Shown here: positions 39,599 to 47,901 of the stretch, one piece after another
Numbering within the stretch: the first letter of the stretch is position 1
Layout of the letters: the number at the start of each line of letters is the position of its first letter
Source of the DNA: Prevotella sp.
Lineage (GTDB): Bacteria > Bacteroidota > Bacteroidia > Bacteroidales > Bacteroidaceae
Assembly: GCA_017412705.1 (NCBI GenBank)
Contig: JAFPWS010000038.1
Coordinates: forward strand, 62,001 to 126,000
Direction of reading: 5' to 3'
DNA: 64,000 nucleotides
Program-made: the position numbers and the translations under genes
The notes under the pieces: generated by a model
The model's database searches: none
Told to the model about the DNA's origin: nothing
What the model saw: only the letters and a program-made list of their open reading frames with translations

Positions 39599-41449
39599 AT
39601 GTCTGCAGGTTTTGAGACACGAATGACCTTTAGCAAGATAGGAATAGACCATTCACTCGATTTTGTGAAAGGTTTTGCTATCATTTGCGTCTTGCTGAAC
39701 CATTGTTTTGACAGTGAAATCCGCCAGCAGATATTTTTTGGTCTATGGGGTCTGCCTGCAGTTCCTCTTTTCCTGTTGGTACAGGTCTTCCATGCCTATA
39801 AGCAGGGCTTTGACAATAGTAGGCCAAATCTTCATAAACTCTGGAATCGTGCCTTGAGGCCTTTCGTCATAGTTGAAGTGCTCATCATACTCTTAGAGAT
39901 TTTGCACAAACCTATGGACCCGCTCAGTCAGACTTTAGGAAAGGCCTTCTTTTGGGGAGGCAGAGGTCCGGGGTCATACTATCCATGGGTATTCTTTCAG
40001 TTTGCCATCTTGATGCCGTTGCTCGCACCACTTTTCCGGAAGATACATGGTGCGAAGTTGGCTCTGCTGTTCTTGGTAATGTCAATAGCGGTCGAGATGC
40101 TATGTAGTATCATCTCCATGCCCGGCTGGCTATACCGCCTGCTTTGCTTCCGCTATCTTTTTTTGATATACTTGGGTTACCTGCTGGTTAATCATGGGGC
40201 AGTGCTAAACAAGTATACATTGTTGCTGTCAGCCATCAGCATTGTGGCACTTTACTATTTTGATTATGCAAGTCCTGACCTGAGGCCTTGGTTCTACCGG
40301 TCGACAGACTGGCCAGGTGCTCATTGGATATGCTATTTCTACATTGCTTTCCCAATGATGTACCTATTAGTCAGATTCTTCTACTGGCTGCCACCCAATG
40401 GACTTCTGGAGAATGTTGTGTGCAAGATGGGTCGACACTCTTATGCCATTTTTATTTTCCAGCTGTTTTATTTTGTAATCATAACCCCCTATGTCCAACA
40501 ATTTTTGGGTGCAATCGGACATGAAAACATAGAGCTGGCTCTCTATGTTATTCTTTCCCTGGTGCTGTGTACGGTACCTGTCATCTTCTTTGTATCAGGA
40601 AAAAAAGACTTGACCATTCTTTATAGGGTGGGAGGTGTGATTATTGCTTTTGTTACTGCCATTGTCGGATTTGTGTGGTGGTGGCGTCCATTTTATACGC
40701 CAGCAGAACCTATCCCGTCTTACCAAGTGATGCATCATGATGACGACACCTTGCGAGTCATCATGATAGGCGATAGTTGGGCACGTTTCCATGTTACCTT
40801 GCGTCGTGATTCCTTGTTGGAAAAGAATCTCAGACAGGCTCTGCACTCAAAGAAGGTTACACTTCGTGCTCAAGGTAAAGGAGGAATGACAAGTGGTGAG
40901 ATATATGACAGGATGAGTGCTGAGCGTACTATGGCTATTGATTTCGATTTGAATGATTGTTTTCAACCATTGATTGATACGGGGCCTGACTATTGCATCA
41001 TATCGGCAGGCATAAACGATGCCCGTCAGCGTCGTGGAAAAAACTATTATGTCGTAAACTACATGCAGATCATCCAACTGTTGCTCCATGCTGGCATCCG
41101 GCCTGTCATTATTGAGGTGCCTGAAGTTGAAGTTGATGAGGCTTTTGATGGCAATACACTCTATTACCGACTTCGTTCACAAGTTTGTATGTATTATCTC
41201 CAGACGAGCTTGCGAGGAACGAAGGACTATCGGCAGGCATTAAAGGAGGCTTTGGTGTCGCAGAGCCTTATGGATAGTGTGCTCTATATACCTTATAAGT
41301 CATGGAATCCTGATGGTTGGCGAGACAAACGAGACATTTATGTGGATGATCATTTCCATCTGAATCTTCCAGGCTATGCTATTTTTGACTCATGTCTGGC
41401 AACGGAAATAGCCACAGATTATAAGATTCGCCGACGTCATATACAATAA
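39599..41449 (+). CDS. acyltransferase-3 membrane protein fused to an SGNH esterase domain
   Basis: 616 aa. Residues about 1-380 are an OafA-like acyltransferase with about ten TM helices, starting SLDFVKGFAIICVLLNHCFD (the catalytic His is usually in this helix). Residues about 410-616 form an SGNH domain: VIMIGDSWARF (block I Ser), GGMTSGE, CIISAGINDAR (GxND) and DDHFHLNLPGY (D-x-x-H). This two-part design is known in O-acetyltransferases that modify O-antigen or peptidoglycan: the membrane part moves the acyl group and the SGNH part transfers it. ATG 39599 fits the promoter. It probably acetylates the glycan made next door. Confidence 0.88.
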   Translation: MSAGFETRMTFSKIGIDHSLDFVKGFAIICVLLNHCFDSEIRQQIFFGLWGLPAVPLFLLVQVFHAYKQGFDNSRPNLHKLWNRALRPFVIVEVLIILLEILHKPMDPLSQTLGKAFFWGGRGPGSYYPWVFFQFAILMPLLAPLFRKIHGAKLALLFLVMSIAVEMLCSIISMPGWLYRLLCFRYLFLIYLGYLLVNHGAVLNKYTLLLSAISIVALYYFDYASPDLRPWFYRSTDWPGAHWICYFYIAFPMMYLLVRFFYWLPPNGLLENVVCKMGRHSYAIFIFQLFYFVIITPYVQQFLGAIGHENIELALYVILSLVLCTVPVIFFVSGKKDLTILYRVGGVIIAFVTAIVGFVWWWRPFYTPAEPIPSYQVMHHDDDTLRVIMIGDSWARFHVTLRRDSLLEKNLRQALHSKKVTLRAQGKGGMTSGEIYDRMSAERTMAIDFDLNDCFQPLIDTGPDYCIISAGINDARQRRGKNYYVVNYMQIIQLLLHAGIRPVIIEVPEVEVDEAFDGNTLYYRLRSQVCMYYLQTSLRGTKDYRQALKEALVSQSLMDSVLYIPYKSWNPDGWRDKRDIYVDDHFHLNLPGYAIFDSCLATEIATDYKIRRRHIQ

Positions 41450-41528
41450 TAAGGAATAGGGTGGTTCCGTACCATCCTTATCAGCCTATACCAATGAAAG
41501 TAGCGACGTTCTGTCGCTGATGACGATT
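41450..41528. other. convergent gap with a small hairpin
   Basis: AGCGAC (41502-41507) pairs with GTCGCT (41513-41518). There is no strong U tract, so terminator function between the acyltransferase and the exopolysaccharide operon is uncertain. Confidence 0.35.
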
Positions 41529-43088
41529 TCATCCTCGGGGTCGAGGTAAGAACTTTAACTTATTGTAGATTGTGGGTTTGCGGGCAACGAAATACTTCAT
41601 GCCTCGTGTAATAACGAGAAGTGCAAAGAAGTAAAAAAGCAGCAGCAATGGATATATCACTATAGCATAGCCAGCAAGGTGGAGGAGGGTAGTGACCTGA
41701 GGCTCGATGATATAGTAACGCAAGAACAGAGTAATGGCTACAAAAAGAGCGAATATCATAAAATAAGGTGTCATCCCCTTCCAATAGACAGTGACACTTT
41801 TGTGCAGTCCTCTGGAGAAAAGAAAGTAGGGCTTCCAGAAAAAGGCAATGAAAAAGACGCTGATAATCTTTCCCAGCAATATACCTACAATGCCATAGAA
41901 TGGTGCCAGACACAGGGTAACAGCCAGGTTGACAAATAGCTCGGTCCATGCTGCCCAGACATCAGAGAACAGCCCATGTGCTGAGATGAACATTTCGACA
42001 ACACCTCGGGAAAGGAAGATGAAGATGTTAAAGACCAATAGGTATACGATGAGGTCGCTTAGCCGATATTGGGCACCAAACCAGCAGACGATAAAGGGCT
42101 GTAGGAAAAGCAGTAGGCCCAAAACGACAATACCTACAATCAGAAAGCGTATTGCCGTCAGTTCCCAAAAGACCTTCATTGTATTTTTGTCGTTGCCCTC
42201 GGCAACAAGATTGCCGACACCAGCATTCATGCCGTCGCTCAAAATATTAACCAGGAAATTGAGCTTGCTGGTAATGATGGTATAGTTGCCGTAGAAGGCC
42301 ACTTGGACAACGCTGACGAACATACCCACTAAGATTTCATCACTGCGATAAAGAATAAAATCCTTTATTTTCTGTACGAAGATCTGGCGTGTTTTACGAA
42401 GAATCTCAGGATAGTGCTTCAAATTCTGTCGACCTTCTTTTAGATTGATGCGGAGCCACGGATAGAGTTGCCGGATTCGGATGTTAAAGATAATGATACC
42501 AATGACTGTAAAGATCAGTCCGACAAGTACCCATAAGTAAAGGTTACGATAGTAATAGGCAAGCAATATCTGTACCAGGCTTTGAACAATCCCTATGGTC
42601 TGGAAGTAGGCATTGACTAAATATTGCTTTTGGTTGGCACTGACCAGCAGCTGTTTATAGTTAAAGATGTAGCCTGCTACTGATGATGCCAAAAAAGAAT
42701 AAAAAGCGAAATAGACCAAGGAAATGCCTGTTGTCAGGTTGCCAAACCACCAGGGAAAGAACAGGCTGACAACGATGCCGCATGTGCCTATCACTAATCC
42801 AATGCAGCGATAGAGATAGGCCAGCATGGACATGACCTCATTGATTTTTTCGTGGTTGTCTTCCTGCAAGGGCTTGTAGAGGAAGTAGACAATGCTGGTG
42901 CCGATGCCTAACTCGGCGACACTGAGAAAACTCATGATATTCATGAGCATGCCAGTCAGGCCTATAAATTCTGCGCCAAGGCAATCGAGGAAGACTTTAC
43001 GGGAGAAGAAGGCGAGGAACAAGGACAGGACATAAAAGAACATGCCCACCTTGATATTCATGACACTTCTATGAACCCGCTCACTCAT
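41529..43088 (-). CDS. Wzx-type oligosaccharide flippase
   Basis: 519 aa, 12-14 hydrophobic helices, MVF/MATE-like. N-terminus VGMFFYVLSLFLAFFSRKVFLDCLGAEFIGLTGMLMNIMSFLSVAELGIGTSI is typical of polysaccharide transporters. It would move lipid-linked repeat units across the inner membrane. It is the last gene of the minus-strand exopolysaccharide operon and is 4 bp from the preceding GT2. Confidence 0.9.
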   Translation of the reverse strand: MSERVHRSVMNIKVGMFFYVLSLFLAFFSRKVFLDCLGAEFIGLTGMLMNIMSFLSVAELGIGTSIVYFLYKPLQEDNHEKINEVMSMLAYLYRCIGLVIGTCGIVVSLFFPWWFGNLTTGISLVYFAFYSFLASSVAGYIFNYKQLLVSANQKQYLVNAYFQTIGIVQSLVQILLAYYYRNLYLWVLVGLIFTVIGIIIFNIRIRQLYPWLRINLKEGRQNLKHYPEILRKTRQIFVQKIKDFILYRSDEILVGMFVSVVQVAFYGNYTIITSKLNFLVNILSDGMNAGVGNLVAEGNDKNTMKVFWELTAIRFLIVGIVVLGLLLFLQPFIVCWFGAQYRLSDLIVYLLVFNIFIFLSRGVVEMFISAHGLFSDVWAAWTELFVNLAVTLCLAPFYGIVGILLGKIISVFFIAFFWKPYFLFSRGLHKSVTVYWKGMTPYFMIFALFVAITLFLRYYIIEPQVTTLLHLAGYAIVIYPLLLLFYFFALLVITRGMKYFVARKPTIYNKLKFLPRPRG

Positions 43089-43092
43089 AGAC

Positions 43093-44301
43093 TTACTTAT
43101 CGTGAGTAGTATGAATAAAGTCCGTATTCTTACGGTCTATCTTCAGGATGTTGAGCACCATCTTCCAAACCAGTTTGGGAAGGGCGAGGATTTTGCCAAA
43201 GACAGAATGCTTGCGGAGCTGTTTGGGGGTGGCAATATACAGGGCGATGCAGATGGCAAGGAACAGACACCACCACTTGATATACCAGTAATTGTCGAAG
43301 AACAGGGAAATGGGGGTCATCAGAAAGGCTATGCCAAATGTCGCTACTACCAACATGGAGCGTGGAATCAGGGCTTGTTGGATGGTCTTGTCGATGAGGT
43401 CAAGATTGAAAGTGGCAATAGCGTTGGGGATATAAGGAAGCAGATTAAACAAGCTTTGTATTTGCGCTGTCATCCAGCGCAGGCGTTGTTTCTGGAAATT
43501 GTCTTTATTACTGACCTTTTCATCAAAGACATGGATGTGGGGCATATATTGTATATGAACCTTTTGCCTCAGCAAGAGGGCTTCTAACTCTCGGTCTTCA
43601 CCAGCAGTACTGAGCTTGTAGACATTCTCTTTAAACCAACGGTAGTCGAAACACATGCCGGAGCCAATCAAAGCAGAGGAAAGACCGATGCGGTTGTGAG
43701 CCTTTCGGAAGATGGTATTGTTAATTTCCTCGCTAACACCGTCGAGAACGGCAATATCATTATCGTTGTTCTTGGCGCAACGATGGCACTGGATGGCCTT
43801 ATAGCCCTTTGCGCATTCCTCGTTCAGTTGTTCCAAAAAGTGAGATTCTACGACATTATCAGCATCAAGGATAACAATGTAATCGTATTCTTCCTTGATT
43901 TGGTCCATGGCATATTGCATGGCCTTGGCTTTGCTACTTTTCTCAAAGACAGGCTGGAGTAGGGTGATGGGTAGTTCGCTTAGTTTCTGGTTGGTCTCCG
44001 GCTGCATGTGGTCGGAAATGACAGCTACATGGAAGCTCTTATAGGGATAGTACTGCCCGATGAACTTCTGAACCGAAGATACAATGACACGGTCTTCGTT
44101 ATAGGCAGGATATAAAATAAGGTAGGAGAAGAACTCCTTCTTGCGCATCGACAGCACCTTACCTGTCAAGAATGTGGTTAAGTCAGAGACACGTTTCTTC
44201 CATAGTGTTGACACCAAGGCAAAAAAAAGGATGTAGGCAACCGAGGCAGCCATGAACACCCATAGTAAGATGTCTAAGATATGGATGATGTGCCAAATCA
44301 T
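43093..44301 (-). CDS. membrane glycosyltransferase family 2 (processive-type), active
   Basis: 402 aa. One N-terminal and several C-terminal TM helices around a GT-A domain. All catalytic motifs are present: YPAYNED, VILDADNVV (DxD), GEDRELEALL (the ED base) and QKQRLRW (Q-x-x-R-W). These resemble cellulose synthase-like or chain-forming transferases. It lies 5 bp after a paralog that has lost these motifs (44307-45470), and the two probably work as a pair. Confidence 0.9.
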   Translation of the reverse strand: MIWHIIHILDILLWVFMAASVAYILFFALVSTLWKKRVSDLTTFLTGKVLSMRKKEFFSYLILYPAYNEDRVIVSSVQKFIGQYYPYKSFHVAVISDHMQPETNQKLSELPITLLQPVFEKSSKAKAMQYAMDQIKEEYDYIVILDADNVVESHFLEQLNEECAKGYKAIQCHRCAKNNDNDIAVLDGVSEEINNTIFRKAHNRIGLSSALIGSGMCFDYRWFKENVYKLSTAGEDRELEALLLRQKVHIQYMPHIHVFDEKVSNKDNFQKQRLRWMTAQIQSLFNLLPYIPNAIATFNLDLIDKTIQQALIPRSMLVVATFGIAFLMTPISLFFDNYWYIKWWCLFLAICIALYIATPKQLRKHSVFGKILALPKLVWKMVLNILKIDRKNTDFIHTTHDK

Positions 44302-44306
44302 AAGTG

Positions 44307-45470
44307 TTAATCCTTAAGAATGTAATCAATTACCTTCCTGCCTAATCCGAATTTCCGGAGGATAGGGCTGAGTAAAATTGCAGGTAGCTTAAAGAAGGTG
44401 CTGTCCCATTTTTCATCCACCAGGTAGTTGGGGGTTGCAATGGCAAAAATCAGTAAGACAATGGTAAACAGAGCCCACCACTTGAATGCTGCTGTCATAT
44501 AGATGAAGGGAACGACTACTCCCATGAAGAGAATAACGGCCATCAGAATCATACGTGGAATCAGCATCCATTGTAGTAGCTTGTCAATTATGTCGTATCG
44601 TCTATTGACGATAGCGGCAGGGAGGTAGCGGATGTTACGAAGAATCGAACGGAACTGCATCATGATGATGCTGCGGTGCTGACGGTTAAAGTCCTCTGCC
44701 TGGCGAACTTTCTCGTTAAAGACTGATATCTTATCGAAATAGTCGATGTAAATGTGCTGGCGAATCAGCATGGCTTCCAATTCCTTGTCGCGCCAAGTAG
44801 CTTTGGCTATTTTTAAATACGACTTGAACCAGTTGAAGTCGAAGGCCATGCCGGAACTGGACAAGGCTGCAGGCAGACCGACTGCAATATGGCCTCGACG
44901 GAAAATGGAGTTGTTGATTTCCTCGAAGACAGCACTCAGGCGAGCGGAGGTAGTATCACGGTTTAAAGAGAGCTTGTGGGCCTGGATGGCTTTGGTTCCA
45001 GCTGCTTCGTAGGCATCGTTCATTTGCCCCAAGAATGCAGTATCCACCACATCGCCTGCTTCCAAGATGATGAGTGTGTCGTAGATTTTGAATTGAGGTA
45101 AGTTGTTAATGGCCAGCTGGAGAGATTTTGTTAATGAGCTCTTTTCGAAATTAGGTGTCAGCAGGGTAATGGGTTGCTGAGCCAAGTGGAACAAAGTCAT
45201 CTCATCCTCATGGTCAGCAATGACGGTGACATCAAACTGGCGCTGCGGATAGCTTTGTCCCAAGATGGACTTGACAGTCATGAGCAAACTCTTGCCGCTT
45301 TTGTAGGATGGAATGAGAATGATGAATCGATTCTCTTTCTTGGCCTTGGGCGTATCGCTGTGTCTCACAATAAGAGAAGTAACAGCAAAGATACCCAAAT
45401 ACAAAACAGTAAGTGAGATGAGGATAAACAGAATCCAATCGGTGTATGTGAAAATATTCCAGAGTATCAT
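44307..45470 (-). CDS. degenerate GT2 paralog, probable pseudoenzyme
   Basis: 387 aa, the same topology and length as the next gene and alignable throughout (FEKSSLTKSLQ, EEINNSIFRRGH, VFNEKV). The catalytic residues are gone: the DxD site reads ILEAGDVV instead of ILDADNVV, GEDRE is replaced by TWRDKE, and Q-x-x-R-W by NRQHRSI. The frame and hydrophobic segments are intact, so it is under selection as a protein. It is likely a non-catalytic partner or scaffold. It overlaps the upstream rhamnosyltransferase-like gene by 4 bp. Confidence 0.85.
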   Translation of the reverse strand: MILWNIFTYTDWILFILISLTVLYLGIFAVTSLIVRHSDTPKAKKENRFIILIPSYKSGKSLLMTVKSILGQSYPQRQFDVTVIADHEDEMTLFHLAQQPITLLTPNFEKSSLTKSLQLAINNLPQFKIYDTLIILEAGDVVDTAFLGQMNDAYEAAGTKAIQAHKLSLNRDTTSARLSAVFEEINNSIFRRGHIAVGLPAALSSSGMAFDFNWFKSYLKIAKATWRDKELEAMLIRQHIYIDYFDKISVFNEKVRQAEDFNRQHRSIIMMQFRSILRNIRYLPAAIVNRRYDIIDKLLQWMLIPRMILMAVILFMGVVVPFIYMTAAFKWWALFTIVLLIFAIATPNYLVDEKWDSTFFKLPAILLSPILRKFGLGRKVIDYILKD

Positions 45471-46372
45471 GAGACGGATGAATTTAAAAAGTGAGTAATA
45501 CCTTTGATAGTAGCCTTTGCCAAATCAAATCTTCCTTGAAGGGCAAATTTTAGGATGTCCTTTAATGCGACGATTCCAATGAGATAGAAAAAGGATGGAT
45601 ATTTTGTAAATGAATGATTGTTTCGTTTGACAAATAACAGGCGATTCCGCGTAATATAATAGGTGCGTAAAGGACTGTTCTGACCAGTCGACTGACTTTC
45701 CTTATGATAGATTGTGCAGGAAGGGTCGTACCAGATTTCATATCCTGCACGGCGAAGCATCATAGACCAATCTAATTCTTCATAATAGAGGAAATAGCAT
45801 TCAGGCATGATACCGGATTTCTCAATGGTCTCACGTTTGACCATCATGGCAGCACCATGGGCATAGGGAGTGGGGTGGGCTGTTTCATATTGTCCGTGGT
45901 CCTCTTCGCCAAAGCCAATAGAATGGTTCCGCATGGTAATCGGAGAGAGTGGGGTATAGCCTGCATACTGAATAGGACTGTTTCCCCATGCAAAACGTAT
46001 CTTAGGACAGACACATCCTATCTTCGGAGAAGATTCTAACCTTTCGATAAGTGGTTGGAAAAAACTCTTACCTCTTACATATTCCTTCTTATATCGAAGA
46101 AGCGTATCATTATTAAGGAAGAACAGGTACTTGCCTTTAGCTGCCTTGATGCCGAGATTATTACCTCCTGCAAAGCCAAGGTTCTGTTCGCTACGGATAA
46201 CCTTTACTTGGGGATGGCGTTGCTCAATGACAGTTGCTTCGTCTTCTTTGGAGGCATTATCTACCACAATCACTTCCAACGAATCGTCATTGAAAGGGAT
46301 GGTATCAATCAATGCGCAGGTGTCTTCCAACCCGTTGTAATTGATAGTAATGACAGATACTGTTACATCCAA
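45467..46372 (-). CDS. glycosyltransferase family 2, rhamnosyltransferase-like
   Basis: 301 aa. WbbL-like: VSVITINYNGLEDT, VVDNASKEDE, NLGFAGGNNLGIKAAKGKYLFFLNNDT (DxD equivalent NND), HGAAMMVKRE, and EELDWSMMLRRAGY with the catalytic base region. WbbL-type enzymes transfer rhamnose or a related deoxyhexose. No dTDP-rhamnose genes are present in the window. The start overlaps the Wzy end by 10 bp. Confidence 0.88.
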   Translation of the reverse strand: MDVTVSVITINYNGLEDTCALIDTIPFNDDSLEVIVVDNASKEDEATVIEQRHPQVKVIRSEQNLGFAGGNNLGIKAAKGKYLFFLNNDTLLRYKKEYVRGKSFFQPLIERLESSPKIGCVCPKIRFAWGNSPIQYAGYTPLSPITMRNHSIGFGEEDHGQYETAHPTPYAHGAAMMVKRETIEKSGIMPECYFLYYEELDWSMMLRRAGYEIWYDPSCTIYHKESQSTGQNSPLRTYYITRNRLLFVKRNNHSFTKYPSFFYLIGIVALKDILKFALQGRFDLAKATIKGITHFLNSSVS

Positions 46373-47901
46373 TTAAATAAGCCTTTTACGCGTGATTGTT
46401 TCTTTTTATCTAATTTAATTCGTTTCTTTTCTTCTTGTATAGCAAGCTGCTCCTTTTCGTATTCAATCCATTCGTTTTCTATCCAAGGAAGGATATATAC
46501 GATGGTCAGTCCGCCATAAAAAGTCAAACAATTGGGGAACTGCATCAGTACCTGATTACCATAACCTCCTAACTGTTGGGCTATCATGGCACAACAGAAT
46601 CCCGCTCCGATGCCACGTAGCGATGGACTTTTAATCCTGAATAGAACAATCCAGCAGGCTCCAAAAATCATAATGGCAGTACAAATTAAAAAGGTCGTAA
46701 TACCAATGACACCAGTATGAATCCAGATAAAGACATACTCTGAGTCAGGAGGTACCGTTGCCATAAAAGTATACTTGTTATTGGCTGGAACGTTTTTGTA
46801 ACCTACTCCCATGCCAATACCCCATGGGGCTTCAGCCAGATACTTCTTCATGGCTTCCTGATTGATGGAACGCTGGTTGGCAGAAGCATCATTCTTGTCA
46901 AAGGCTGAACGCATACGGCGGATTGACTGGTTACTGGCTCCAATATTAGTAAACGCCAGCATAAAGACGAACAACCCGAACAAGACGGTTACTGGTACTG
47001 CAATCTTAACCGACTTGGACAAAAATACGAAAGCCATAATACCCACCATCAAACAAGCTATGGCCGTACGTGTTCCTGAAGGGAACATGGCCCAGGCACA
47101 GGCAAGTCCTGTGATGAGGAAGAAGATACGGTGTTTCTTGATTTTGCTGGTAATGGCAAAAACCAAGAAAGCTACTGCAGTAGATGCCATGCCAATACCA
47201 AAGTTTGCAGCATCACTATAGATTGAGAAGTATCTTATTAATGTTCCACCTGCCAGAATATGGGTAGACCTACCACGAGTCTGCAGCCAGGCATTCTCTG
47301 ATGGCGTTAATCCGAAATTCTTTTGTTTCCAAACCCAGAACACAGCAAATAAAGACAATGCTCCCCATAAATAGAGGTACTTGATGAGTAGCTTGGGATT
47401 AGTAATGTATAGCGTGAATACCAAGAAAGCATACATGATTTGGAATGCAAGAGAACGGGCAGTAGTATACCATGCACCAACATCAACTCCTATGCCACAA
47501 GTATCGTTGAGTACTTGCAAAATGCAGAAACCACACCATATTAACAAGACATACAGCATGATATTGGCAGTTCGCTCAAACTTAGCTTCTTTAACGTCTA
47601 TAATAGCCAATGCTATCAAGACGATTTCCAATAACTCATTGGGGATAGAAGTCGGTACACCTGTTGAGGGCATACTTTTCCATGAGATAATGTAGTTGAC
47701 GACAATAAGTGCCCAGAATGTAAACATCCGGTAATGGAATGCTGCCAATACTGCTACTGCAATAGCAGGTAATAGGCAGATGACGGCAAAAACAGGGAAA
47801 CCGGCAGTGATAAACGAATAAATGGCCAGCAAAAACAGGAGAAAGAGTAGCGAAACTCTTCCTCCGTTTTCTTTTGCGTATGTCCTAAACGCACCAGTCA
47901 T
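46363..47901 (-). CDS. Wzy-type polymerase / O-antigen ligase-like protein
   Basis: 512 aa, about 12 TM helices. The long periplasmic loop near the C-terminal half has RRMRSAFDKNDASANQRSINQEAMKKYLAEAPWGIGMGVGYKNV and PPDSEYVFIWIHTGVIGI, typical of the Wzy_C/O-antigen ligase family. It would polymerise the lipid-linked repeat units. The last 40 residues are a highly charged cytoplasmic tail (EYEKEQLAIQEEKKRI). Its ATG is adjacent to the stop of the chain-length gene upstream. Confidence 0.88.
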   Translation of the reverse strand: MTGAFRTYAKENGGRVSLLFLLFLLAIYSFITAGFPVFAVICLLPAIAVAVLAAFHYRMFTFWALIVVNYIISWKSMPSTGVPTSIPNELLEIVLIALAIIDVKEAKFERTANIMLYVLLIWCGFCILQVLNDTCGIGVDVGAWYTTARSLAFQIMYAFLVFTLYITNPKLLIKYLYLWGALSLFAVFWVWKQKNFGLTPSENAWLQTRGRSTHILAGGTLIRYFSIYSDAANFGIGMASTAVAFLVFAITSKIKKHRIFFLITGLACAWAMFPSGTRTAIACLMVGIMAFVFLSKSVKIAVPVTVLFGLFVFMLAFTNIGASNQSIRRMRSAFDKNDASANQRSINQEAMKKYLAEAPWGIGMGVGYKNVPANNKYTFMATVPPDSEYVFIWIHTGVIGITTFLICTAIMIFGACWIVLFRIKSPSLRGIGAGFCCAMIAQQLGGYGNQVLMQFPNCLTFYGGLTIVYILPWIENEWIEYEKEQLAIQEEKKRIKLDKKKQSRVKGLFNWM

